Shown here piece by piece: positions 12,201 through 20,700 of a DNA stretch of 28,655 bases. Origin of the DNA: Candidatus Aenigmatarchaeota archaeon. GTDB taxonomy: Archaea > Aenigmatarchaeota > Aenigmatarchaeia > QMZP01. The notes under the pieces are model-generated. The model saw nothing but the letters and a program-made list of their open reading frames with translations, did no database searches and was not told the origin of the DNA. Made by a program: the position numbers and the translations under genes. How positions within the stretch are numbered: the stretch's first letter is position 1; every line of letters starts with the position of its first letter. The stretch covers positions 1-28,655 of the forward strand of contig WAQT01000006.1 in the NCBI GenBank assembly GCA_015520105.1. Reading direction: 5' to 3'.

Positions 12201-12893
12201 TTAAACAACGTTCTCTTCTTTGCAGCTGTAACCGCTGTTCAGGAGCTCCCATATCCGCTTAGCCTTCTTCTCTCCTATCCCCTCCACCTGCGAGAGTTCA
12301 TCCGGTCCTGCAGAGAAGACGCCTCTAACGCTGCCGAAGAACTCGAGCAGCCGCCTGCTCAGAGTTGAATTCACTCCCGGAAGCCCGGAGACCACGAACT
12401 CCTGGAGCTTCTCCTGCGTGAGGCATTTCCTGGAAGCCCTTATCTGCAGCGGCCTCTTGCTTTTCACCTGTTCCCTGTAAGCTATCCAATATATCTGGGC
12501 TGCGGTCTCCCTTGGATTCTGTGTGTGTATTATAGGAACCCTGTAATCCAGAGCTATGGATGCAAGCGCCCCCCTCACAGCGTTCGGATGCACCCCCCTG
12601 TCTATGAACAGCATCTCAGGATTTCCCTCGATAATAAGCAGGGGAGAATCGAAACTCTCTGACAGTTCCTCTGCCTGCCTGAACATTCTCTGGTCAACAA
12701 GCGATGAGAGAAAGTCCCTCACATGCTTCCTTTCTATGCCCGTCCTGTCAGATGTGATGTAATCCCCGACCTTGAGCTGCTCGTAGCGGACGTCCCCTCC
12801 AAGTTCCGTTATATGCCTCGATACATTCGAGGCCTGTTCCCTGTGGTCTGCAACAACAGTCACAGTTCCTCCAGAAAGGTCTTGCGCATTCAT
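12201..12893 (-). CDS. XPF/ERCC4-type structure-specific endonuclease with (HhH)2
   Basis: XPF-family nucleases cut branched DNA such as 3' flaps and forks, as dimers. Counted from ATG 12893, the 230-aa protein has an ERCC4 nuclease domain with Asp16 in ADHRE, Asp44 in VGDY, the signature IERKHVRD (Glu54, Arg55, Lys56, Asp60) and DSPLLIIEG, followed by a C-terminal tandem helix-hairpin-helix domain (LPGVNSTLSRRLLEFFGSVRGVFSAGPDELSQVEGIGEKKAKRIWELL). It resembles short, helicase-less archaeal XPF. The ATG overlaps the stop of the upstream tRNA-binding-domain gene (TGATG), which decides the start over a GTG one codon earlier. The Hef-type helicase half is encoded separately at 6830-8362. All catalytic residues are present. 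Confidence 0.92.
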   Translation of the reverse strand: MNAQDLSGGTVTVVADHREQASNVSRHITELGGDVRYEQLKVGDYITSDRTGIERKHVRDFLSSLVDQRMFRQAEELSESFDSPLLIIEGNPEMLFIDRGVHPNAVRGALASIALDYRVPIIHTQNPRETAAQIYWIAYREQVKSKRPLQIRASRKCLTQEKLQEFVVSGLPGVNSTLSRRLLEFFGSVRGVFSAGPDELSQVEGIGEKKAKRIWELLNSGYSCKEENVV

Positions 12894-13213
12894 CACGTCA
12901 CCCTGGAACCCTCCTTCACGTCTTTATCGGGAACGAGCGCTGTCACTTTGTCTCCATCCTGCGCTGCGAGAAGCATGCCCTCGGACCTCACGCCCATTAT
13001 TGTAGCCGGCTCCAGATTGGTTATCACGATTACGTTCTTCCTTTCAAGCTCCTCTTTCCTGTAATATTTCTTCAGCCCGGCAACTATCTGAATGCTCCTG
13101 CCTCCCACATCAACATTCATCACGTAAAGCCTGCCGGAACCCTTTATGTCATCAACTGATGTGACTTTTCCTGTTCTTATGTCAAACTTTCTGAAATCCT
13201 CTATATTAACCAT
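12893..13213 (-). CDS. tRNA-binding domain protein (MetRS C-terminal / EMAPII-like)
   Basis: The 106-aa protein is a stand-alone OB-fold tRNA-binding domain like the C-terminal part of methionyl-tRNA synthetase or the archaeal MetRS beta subunit. Typical blocks are FRKFDIRTGKVTSVDDIKGSGRLYVMNVDVGG, IVAGLKKYYRKEELERKNVIVITNLEPATIMGVRSEGMLLAA and a short C-terminus. These proteins dimerise and bind the tRNA elbow, delivering tRNA to a synthetase or acting as a chaperone. The ATG at 13213 is 21 nt from a TATA element; a TTG five codons upstream is unlikely. It overlaps the XPF gene by the TGATG junction. The elbow includes the T-loop that is interrupted in the neighbouring tRNA genes, but any link is speculation. 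Confidence 0.88.
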   Translation of the reverse strand: MVNIEDFRKFDIRTGKVTSVDDIKGSGRLYVMNVDVGGRSIQIVAGLKKYYRKEELERKNVIVITNLEPATIMGVRSEGMLLAAQDGDKVTALVPDKDVKEGSRVT

Positions 13214-13228
13214 CCCGACACCAATCAA

Positions 13229-13238
13229 ATATTATATA
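13229..13238. promoter_or_regulatory. Shared divergent TATA element (tRBD / secreted Cys-rich protein)
   Basis: ATATTATATA reads as a TATA-like box on both strands. It is about 21 nt from the minus-strand ATG at 13213 and about 27 nt from the plus-strand ATG at 13261. This is the second such arrangement in the window. Another A/T run, AAATATATAT, touches the plus-strand ATG and is too close to act as its TATA box. Confidence 0.45.
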
Positions 13239-13260
13239 GGGGTTATACAACTAAATATAT

Positions 13261-14862
13261 ATGGTTTGCATGAAAAAAACGCTTATCATCTTTGCTATTC
13301 TCGTTGTGTCTGGAGCCGCTCCATCGGTCAGCGCGATAAGCACGCCTGACATAACCTTCATTCCTTCCAGGGTATCTGTGAACTCGAGCCTTGTTATGAT
13401 AGTTGACCCTCACCCCTCTCCGGACGAAAGCGTCAGAATAAACTGGGTGCTGGATACCGGGGAGGATTTTGGAAGCGTTCCAAACGTGAACGGAGTGTTT
13501 CTTTGTTATTTCTCAAGCACAGACCCCTCGGCGAACTGCGGACCGAGCCCTTTCAGGTATGAAGGAACCTACAAATTTGACAATATAAGCATAAAGAACC
13601 AGTACGGAGATATAATACAGGTTCCTGCCATGATAGAGGCTGGAAACATATATCTTGACACCGAGATAGAAAGGAGCGGAAATTACGTCAACATAACCGT
13701 GTACCCCACAGGCGGCGGAGCAACGGATTCTGTGTACTACAGGCTCTATACGCAGTCAGGAGAACCTCTTGCAGGAAAAGAGGGATATCTCAAGAAGGAC
13801 AGGAATGCGTATCTGGCAGACCTGACTCTTGAGGACGGCGAGTATTTCCTTTCTCTAGAGGCGAATTCCAGCACGGGTTTTGGCGGCACTGTCATAAGGC
13901 TCTCTGCGGGAGGGTCCCAGCAGGGGTCTTATGCAGAAACGCTTGAAATAGACAAGGTTGTATGGAGCACCATTGTGGAAAGGGGAGGAAGCAGGGAGAA
14001 GGCCGGACTCAGGATAAGGAACCTCGGCACCAGCGCGATAGAAAACCTTACAGTTTCAGTTCCGAAAGAGCTGTCATCAATGGTTTCCATAATTCTTTCA
14101 GAAGACTCAGTGAACGCGAGCGATACGATATATTACTCGTTCTCTGTAAGAAACATCGACGACTCCGCGCACTTCCAGTTCTCTGCAGACCTGCTTTCCG
14201 GAAGCAGGAAGATTGGAGAGATTCCGGTGGATGTTTACGTTTCGGTCACGAACGGAAGCAGTCAGGACATGACGTGCGAGAACAAGGGCGACATGGAATA
14301 CTGCTACGGAGGGATATGCTGCGACGGTGACTGCAAGAGGAAGGCTAACTGCTGCACCGACGATGACTGTAACGGAGGAACCTGCAAGAACTACGTCTGC
14401 GTCCCCTCAACCTCAACCCAGAAGGGATGCACCTCGGACTCTGACTGCTCGTCTGGAAAAGTGTGCAACATCTATGGCGAGTGCGTGGACTGTGTTGTGG
14501 ACAAGGACTGCAACACAGGAGAAACCTGCAAGAACTACGTCTGCGTCCCCTCAACCTCAACCCAGAAGGGATGCACCTCGGACTCTGAGTGTTCTCCTCA
14601 GGTGTGCGACACTGATTCAGGAGAATGCGTGGAATGCGTTAAAGACTCGGACTGCGACGAGGACAGGGGAGAGGTGTGCGTGAGCAATTCGTGCGTGGTG
14701 AAGGAGCCCGAGTCTCCTGACACGACTCTCACTCTTGTGCTCATAATAGCAATTGCCGCCCTTGGTGGTATAGCGGCATATTACTATTTTGCAAAGATGA
14801 AAAAGAAACCGGAGGAATACGGTTCAGAAGAAGAGTCGTTTGACGAGGACGAATTTTATTGA
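13261..14862 (+). CDS. Secreted, membrane-anchored protein with cysteine-rich repeats
   Basis: The 533-aa protein has a signal peptide (MKKTLIIFAILVVSGAAPSVSA), extracellular beta-rich domains with N-x-S/T sites (about residues 30-330; part resembles a CARDB/NEW3-like module around EIDKVVWSTIVERGG), then a cysteine-rich region (about 338-480) with repeats of the CTSDSDCSSGKVC type. A single transmembrane helix (about 487-510, LTLVLIIAIAALGGIAAYYYFA) and a short acidic cytoplasmic tail ending EDEFY follow. Two 66-bp direct repeats lie in the Cys-rich part. ATG 13261 fits the TATA spacing; ATG 13270 would also give a good signal peptide. Its end overlaps the convergent gene by 7 bp. A cell-surface or adhesive role is inferred only from architecture. 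Confidence 0.8.
   Translation: MVCMKKTLIIFAILVVSGAAPSVSAISTPDITFIPSRVSVNSSLVMIVDPHPSPDESVRINWVLDTGEDFGSVPNVNGVFLCYFSSTDPSANCGPSPFRYEGTYKFDNISIKNQYGDIIQVPAMIEAGNIYLDTEIERSGNYVNITVYPTGGGATDSVYYRLYTQSGEPLAGKEGYLKKDRNAYLADLTLEDGEYFLSLEANSSTGFGGTVIRLSAGGSQQGSYAETLEIDKVVWSTIVERGGSREKAGLRIRNLGTSAIENLTVSVPKELSSMVSIILSEDSVNASDTIYYSFSVRNIDDSAHFQFSADLLSGSRKIGEIPVDVYVSVTNGSSQDMTCENKGDMEYCYGGICCDGDCKRKANCCTDDDCNGGTCKNYVCVPSTSTQKGCTSDSDCSSGKVCNIYGECVDCVVDKDCNTGETCKNYVCVPSTSTQKGCTSDSECSPQVCDTDSGECVECVKDSDCDEDRGEVCVSNSCVVKEPESPDTTLTLVLIIAIAALGGIAAYYYFAKMKKKPEEYGSEEESFDEDEFY
14379..14588 (+). repeat. Two identical 66-bp direct repeats inside the Cys-rich protein
   Basis: The 66 bp at 14379-14444 are repeated without change at 14523-14588, a period of 144 bp (48 codons). 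Each copy encodes the block from TCKNYVCVPSTSTQKGCTSD onward. Identity at third codon positions points to recent duplication or gene conversion. Confidence 0.9.
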
Positions 14863-16304
14863 TAGAAATCATCCATGTCCTTGTTTCCTTTCTTTGATGA
14901 TAAATGATAAACCAGCGCAAACACCACTGCCATTGCTACAAGAACGTATACCCATAGCGGAATTCTTTCATCGTTCCTGTCCTGAGTCTCGTTTGCTGCG
15001 CTATCGCTTCCGTCAGAGGGAGTTTCTGGTTTGCTGCTGCTAGGCTGTTCCTGTCTGGAGATTAAATCGCTTAACGAGTTATAGTCTTTAACAATCTCCT
15101 CATAGCTTTTGTTCTTGTAATCCCTGTACCACTTCGTTACTGCTCTTTCGGCATCTCCTTTCTTCTCAGCATCCTTTATGCCCTCTACCATCCTTAGCGC
15201 ATCGGACACCATTTCGTTAGTTGAAAGGTAAGACGTTGCAGTCTTCTTGTCACCACTCTCGGATTCCACGACAACGTTGATTTCATACAGTTCCCTGCTG
15301 CTTCCCGGACTGAAGATAAAACCCGCGGTTCCCTTCTCCCCGCTGTTGATGTCCATCTCCCTTTCATTTGAGCTTGCTGAGCCGTCATTGGGATTCGCAG
15401 AAAATCTTGCCCGGAAAACCTGCCTCTCTCCGTAGTTCGTTACAGTGAGCTTGAACCTCACGGGTTCAAGTTGCTTTACGTTTATGCTCTCGGGAAGAAG
15501 GGATATCTCGAATCCCTTCCTGTCAGCATAACCGTTCTCTGAAACTATAAGTTTCCCTCTGGCAGTTCTTGAGCAATAGCCGGAATCGCATCCCTCTACC
15601 TTGGCCGTTGCTGTTATTCCATATTCCCCAGCAGAGAGCGGGGCTGTCATTATGATATCCGCGTCCTGTTCTGGATTGTCTTCCGAGAGATTAAGAGAAA
15701 AGCTTCTCCGTGACACTCCTGCCTCGGAATCTATATAAACGCTCAGTTCTATGTCAGCATGGGAGTACGCAGAGAGCGTGTAATTGACAATCTCTCCCGG
15801 TCTTGAGTAGACAACAGCTTGCTCGAATCCTATATCGAACAAATCCAGGTTTTTGTTCAGCACGTCAGACACGCTCTGGTCAGGGATCCTCTCCGCCACC
15901 TCGAAATCTCTCTGCTCCGAAGCGCACACTCCTCCTTCCCATTGCCTTGAGATGCCTGCATCCTCTGATGAGAGCGATATTATCAAGGGACCGGAGCAGT
16001 TTCCCAGAGGAATGTATTCAGGAACAATAAAGCAGACAGGGACCTTTGCTGTGTTATTCCATCCGGCTGTAACAGATTCCTCTGTCACGCTCGCTCCCCA
16101 TTCTATGCACTCTTCTGCAGGAGAACATTCTATCTTGTATGTGTATTCCTGTTCTCCTGTATAACCAGAATCGTCCGGAAGGAAAATATCCACGCATCTG
16201 ATGCCTCCGGGTCTTTCTGCAAAGAACCAGTTGGAGCTTATAGCAGACGCGGCATGAACCGAAACCAGCGCAATCAGAATCCCGGCGCAAAAAAGAGCCT
16301 TCAT
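14856..16304 (-). CDS. Secreted, membrane-anchored beta-rich surface protein
   Basis: The 482-aa protein has a signal peptide (MKALFCAGILIALVSVHAASA), several extracellular beta domains with paired cysteines (for example CSPAEECIEW, VEGCDSGYCSR), a CARDB/NEW3-like module around residues 270-360 (INVKQLEPVRFKLTVTNYGERQ), a Ser/Pro-rich stalk (about 420-440), one transmembrane helix (about 447-467, PLWVYVLVAMAVVFALVYHL) and a short tail ending DDFYQ. The layout parallels its convergent neighbour at 13261-14862. A TATA element (CTTTAATAG, 16326-16336) is 27 nt from the ATG. I cannot assign a function beyond cell surface. Confidence 0.78.
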   Translation of the reverse strand: MKALFCAGILIALVSVHAASAISSNWFFAERPGGIRCVDIFLPDDSGYTGEQEYTYKIECSPAEECIEWGASVTEESVTAGWNNTAKVPVCFIVPEYIPLGNCSGPLIISLSSEDAGISRQWEGGVCASEQRDFEVAERIPDQSVSDVLNKNLDLFDIGFEQAVVYSRPGEIVNYTLSAYSHADIELSVYIDSEAGVSRRSFSLNLSEDNPEQDADIIMTAPLSAGEYGITATAKVEGCDSGYCSRTARGKLIVSENGYADRKGFEISLLPESINVKQLEPVRFKLTVTNYGERQVFRARFSANPNDGSASSNEREMDINSGEKGTAGFIFSPGSSRELYEINVVVESESGDKKTATSYLSTNEMVSDALRMVEGIKDAEKKGDAERAVTKWYRDYKNKSYEEIVKDYNSLSDLISRQEQPSSSKPETPSDGSDSAANETQDRNDERIPLWVYVLVAMAVVFALVYHLSSKKGNKDMDDFYQ

Positions 16305-16407
16305 ACTAAATTATATCACGCTCTATCTATTAAAGAACCAGCCTCTAAATAATTGCCCAAGCCCCAGAAAACGTTTTATTATTGCCATCAACGCTATTTC
16401 ACGGCCG

Positions 16408-16596
16408 TCATTTCAGCCTGTCTCCCTTCCCGAGAACCCTTTTCCACTGCCACGAGAATCTCTTTAGTTTTCTGCTCTTCCCGAAACCGCATGCAGAGCA
16501 TTCGCTCTTCCTGATGTGATAACTTCTCTTCCCGCATCTCCTGCAGTGTATATGCGTCTTCTTGTTTCTCTTCCCAAAACTTGGAGAACCTTTCAT
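16408..16596 (-). CDS. rpl37e: 50S ribosomal protein L37e
   Basis: The 62-aa protein matches archaeal/eukaryotic L37e: GSPSFGKRNKKTHIHCRRCG, RSYHIRKSECSACGFGKSRKLKRFSWQ. It is a zinc ribbon with Cys18, Cys21, Cys33 and Cys36, and is highly basic, binding 23S rRNA in the large subunit. It follows the LSm gene by 28 nt, a pairing common in archaea, and has AAGGTG about 6 nt before the ATG, so it is translated from its own ribosome binding site within the two-gene message. Confidence 0.96.
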   Translation of the reverse strand: MKGSPSFGKRNKKTHIHCRRCGKRSYHIRKSECSACGFGKSRKLKRFSWQWKRVLGKGDRLK

Positions 16597-16624
16597 AATG
16601 CACCTTTCAGGCTTTAATCAAAAA

Positions 16625-16855
16625 CTATTTCTCAGGCGAGATGTAAATTATGCTGTCTCCCCTTATCAGCACCCTTCCAAGAGTTATCTCCTTCTCCCCG
16701 TTTATTTTTGCATCATCAATCCATACGTTTATATGTGAATCAAATGCCTTCAGTATTCCTGTCACGTTGTCTCCGGACTTTGTTTTCACTATTATTTTCT
16801 TCCCCTGGGCGTTTCCCAAAACATCAAGCGGTCTTTGCATAATCTCATGCTCCAT
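16625..16855 (-). CDS. Archaeal LSm/Sm-like RNA-binding protein
   Basis: The protein has Sm1 (RPLDVLGNAQGKKIIVKTKSGDNVTGILKAFDSHINVWIDDA) and Sm2 (LGRVLIRGDSIIYISP) motifs. Archaeal LSm rings (hexa- or heptamers) bind U-rich RNA, including tRNA precursors and sRNAs. From ATG 16855 it has 76 residues, the usual size; a GTG at 16876 would add seven residues and lies 25 nt from a good TATA (TTTAAATAG, about 16896-16905), while GAATAAATTAA (16877-16888) suits the ATG. I keep the ATG. It is the first gene of the LSm-L37e operon. Confidence 0.93.
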   Translation of the reverse strand: MEHEIMQRPLDVLGNAQGKKIIVKTKSGDNVTGILKAFDSHINVWIDDAKINGEKEITLGRVLIRGDSIIYISPEK

Positions 16856-16971
16856 AAAAACATTGCAAACTCGCACTTAATTTATTCAGCATTATCTATT
16901 TAAACCTTTCTTCAAAACAGGCGCTCGTTTTCCAATAAATGTTATTTAAGCGTTCGCTTCAAAATATTAGC

Positions 16972-17685
16972 ATGGCAGAAGCCCTCGAGTTTCTTATCAA
17001 CATCCTGTGCCAGCAGAACACCGCTTCCTACTGCCAGAGCTTCATAAACTCCTATCCCGACCCGGTCCAGCAGATTGTTTTCTTCGTATTCTTTCCTTTC
17101 GTGTTCCTGATATTGTTCGTCCGCGTTCTGAGCAACGGCATATCATCATCAAGCACGTTAAACGATGCAAGAATGAATTTCCTTATAAGCATAGCGCTCT
17201 TTCTCTTCATAATATTCCAGGGATGGTACCATATATTCCTGAACATAAGCAAGTTCTGGTTCATCGCTGTCATCCTCCTTGGCGGATTCTGGGCGTTCAT
17301 ACACAGGATGGGCCCCGCGTCGGGGAGCGGTGGTGGAGGCGGAAGCGTTTCCAGAGGCAGAAGCGCGGTCGGTGACTTCATATCCAGGAAGATGAGGAAC
17401 GTGATAACAGAGGAAGAGGAAGACCTGAGGAAGAAGATAGAGGACAGGTTCAGGAGGCTTGAGGGCCTGCTCAGCGAGATAGAAAAGAGTCCGAGAGGAA
17501 GCGAGGGAAGGAGAGGCGCGATAATGGACTACACCGCAATATCGACAGAACTCGAGAGAATCCTCAAGGAATACGGGGAGAAGGGGAAGATAGGCATGTT
17601 CGATGTCCAGAAGCTCGCAAAGGGATACTGGGACAGGTACTCGAAGCTCACAGAAAGGTTTGAAAGAACAACATCAAAGGATTAA
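16972..17685 (+). CDS. Three-helix membrane protein with cytoplasmic coiled coil, unknown function
   Basis: Counted from ATG 16972 the protein has 237 residues. A short N-terminus with Cys pairs (ILCQQNTASYCQ) precedes three transmembrane helices (about 35-57, 68-88 and 93-112). A glycine/serine linker (GSGGGGGSVSRGRS) follows, then a charged, helical, probably coiled-coil domain of about 100 residues (ITEEEEDLRKKIEDRFRRLEGLLSEIEKS...). I do not recognise the family. The start is set by the TATA element GTTATTTAAG (16941-16950), 26 nt upstream, giving a leaderless message; an in-frame ATG at 16939 lies before this TATA. Its neighbours are LSm (divergent) and the large surface protein. Confidence 0.75.
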   Translation: MAEALEFLINILCQQNTASYCQSFINSYPDPVQQIVFFVFFPFVFLILFVRVLSNGISSSSTLNDARMNFLISIALFLFIIFQGWYHIFLNISKFWFIAVILLGGFWAFIHRMGPASGSGGGGGSVSRGRSAVGDFISRKMRNVITEEEEDLRKKIEDRFRRLEGLLSEIEKSPRGSEGRRGAIMDYTAISTELERILKEYGEKGKIGMFDVQKLAKGYWDRYSKLTERFERTTSKD

Positions 17686-17745
17686 TATCATCGTTTCTGC
17701 CAGCCGAAAGCTTATATATCAGGTAAACATTTTATTTACAAACAT

Positions 17746-17755
17746 GTTTATACAT
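17746..17755 (+). promoter_or_regulatory. TATA box of the large surface protein gene
   Basis: GTTTATACAT is centred about 30 nt before the ATG at 17781. A second element, CTTATATATC (17711-17720), lies farther upstream and could give a leader of about 40 nt. Only a weak AAGTGGT precedes the start codon. Confidence 0.4.
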
Positions 17756-17780
17756 TATATTTCTTGGAAGTGGTAATCGG

Positions 17781-20700
17781 ATGAACTCGAACGCTGCGGT
17801 CCAGAGAGGAACCCTCGCTCTGTTTGTAATCCTTTCTCTCGCTATTATCAATCTCTCCATCGCTTCGGATTTCTCAGCAAACTCTTTCTCAACCGCGGAA
17901 TCCGGAAGCTCGAACCAGCAGCTGAACTTCACAATAAGCAACACCGACACGCAGCTGAACATCACGCAGGTGAACATAACCCTTCCCCTAGCATTCTCTT
18001 TCATTCCAGGCTCGAACACAACATCCGCTACAGCAACATCCTTCTACAACTCAAGCGATAATATTACTTGGATTAATACAACCCTCTCAGGTTTTGTGGA
18101 GAACGGAACAGAGGAGTATTTCCTGTTCAACGTCTCTGTTCCCTCAGGAACAGGAGAGTACAATTTCACTGTCAGCGTTCTCTTCACCGACGGCTCTTCA
18201 AACACAACCAATGTGACAATAACAGTCTCTGACACCACCCCGCCGGCACTCTCTATCTATTATCCCCAGAACATCACATACAGCACGACATCAATGTGGC
18301 TGAATTTCACTTACACGGAAATAAATCCAGATTCCTGCTGGTATGACTATAACGGAACCAATACAAGCCTTGCCTCCTGCCAGAACCAGAGCTTCCAGGC
18401 ACTCGACGGACAGACATCCGTCCTCGTTCTCTACATGAATGACACGTCAGGAAATCTTGGCTCAGCCAGCGTAGGTTTCACGGTTTCCACCCCGCCGACA
18501 AACATAATTCCCGTCTCCCCAACACCGGGAAATAACTCCTATATTAACAGTGCATGGGTCTTAGTTAATGTGACATTCTCAGAAACAAACCCGGATTCCT
18601 GCGTTCTGGACTGGAACAACCAGACAAACTATACCATGACAAGAAACGGCACGTACTGCTACAGAAACGTAACAGGCCTTTCTGATGGAATATACAGATA
18701 CTCCATCTATGTGAACGACACCTACGGAAACCTTGGCTGGAACGGGACATGGACCGTGAAGGTGGAGAGAACAGCTCCTTACATAACTATAAACTATCCC
18801 CAGAACAACAGCAATATAACCACAGGCACGCTCAATATCAACTTCACTGTCACGGACTCGGTCGCTTCCTCCATGAACTGTTCGCTCTATATGGACGGGA
18901 ATTCGAGCTACTCATACAACAATGCCTCTGTTATTAATGCGACCCCTGATAATTACACCCATGCAGGCCTGACAGTGGGCATTCACAACATCACGATTAA
19001 CTGCTCGGATGCGAACTATACGGGAACATCCTTTGCCTCGTTCGGCGTGTATCCGGACATTTCCATACAGTCCGTAACATGGAATTCAACAGGCTCCTCA
19101 TTCAATGACAACCGCACCACCCAGGGAAGCAACATAACAGTCGCTGTCACGATAATCAATACAGGAGACTTTAACATAACCAGTAACGCAACACTTCTCC
19201 TTAAATGGGACGGATACACGAACAGGGTTATAAACGGAACCTATGAAATACCTGCAGAAAATCTCACTTCAGGTTCAAGCCACACCGTGGTTTTCTATGA
19301 CGTGATAAACACAACCTATGTGACATCCGGTTACCACACAATAACAGCAGAGCTCTCCACAAACGAGAGCGAGGCCTCACTCTCCAACAACACGCTCACT
19401 ATAGGCAAGACAGTCGGATACAATATAACCGTGATTGATTCTTACGGCTGGGCTTCGTGGACAAATTCCTCCTATCCAGCAAAGGTTGACCCAGGCGAGA
19501 CAGTATTGTTCAACGTTTCGATAACCTATGCCAATGGAGACCCTGTGACAGACCTCAACGTGTCCCTGAATTTTACTGTCTCCGAGACATCTCCAAACTC
19601 CAGCAGGAGCTACACACTCTCATCTTCAGGAAATTCATCAGGCTATTACTGGTTCAACATAACAGCCCCTTCTGTCACATCAGGTTACATACAAACCGGC
19701 ATATACAATCTCAGGCTCAATGTAACAAAAGGCAACTATACAGGAACCTCGGGCCTCTCGTTCAATCTTACAGCACCAAGGCTGGGCTCAAGCCCCTCAG
19801 GCCTCTTTGACCTTGACCTTCAGGGAGGCTCAAGCATTTACGAGATAGTGAATATAACAGTCTCCAATCCCGGAAACAAGGATGCAAGCAACGTGAATGT
19901 AAACTATTGGGCCTCCTCGGGCGTGTCCCTTTCCTTTGTATCATGGGGGCATTGCTGGAACATAACATCTCTTCCTGCAGGAAGCAGCAACTCCACCGCA
20001 TGTATAGGAATAAAGGTAACAGCAACCTCTACGGGAACAAAACATTTATACGTCAATGTTACGGGAAGAGATGCAGACAACAGACTCTACTACAATTATG
20101 CAGATTATACGTTCACAGTCTCGGACTCGGGAAACCAGAGCAGCAGCTCGGACCAGTCAACGCAGCAGACATCTGCTTCTGCATCAACATCCACTCCGTC
20201 ATACAGCCTTGACATAACAAACTACCAGTCGAATTTTGAGGCTGTGAGGGGAGAGACAATAACAACCTCTGTAACAGTGAAAAACACAGGCAACTCCACA
20301 ATGACCGTAAAACTCTCAGTCAACCAGCCGTCTCTAGAGAGCATTACAGTAGCTCCGACCGAGAACAGCATTTCTTCAGGAGGAAGCGCAACATTCTCGG
20401 TGGAAATGAAACTGCCTTCTGACATAGAGCTTGGGGAATATATAGGAACATTCAAGGCGTATAAAAGCGATGATGAGAGCGTTTCCAAAGAGAAGGCATT
20501 CACAATATCCGTGGTGGAAAGCATAGGCAACAAGTCGTCCGCAACAGAAAAATACAACAACTATTCCGCGCTCTTCAATGAACTGAAGGAAAGGCTGGAT
20601 GCCATAAACAATTCGGGCGTGTTTAACGAGAGCAATCTTACATTAGCAAACTCCATATTGAACGAGATACTGACACTCCTCTCTCAGGCAAACTCTTCGA

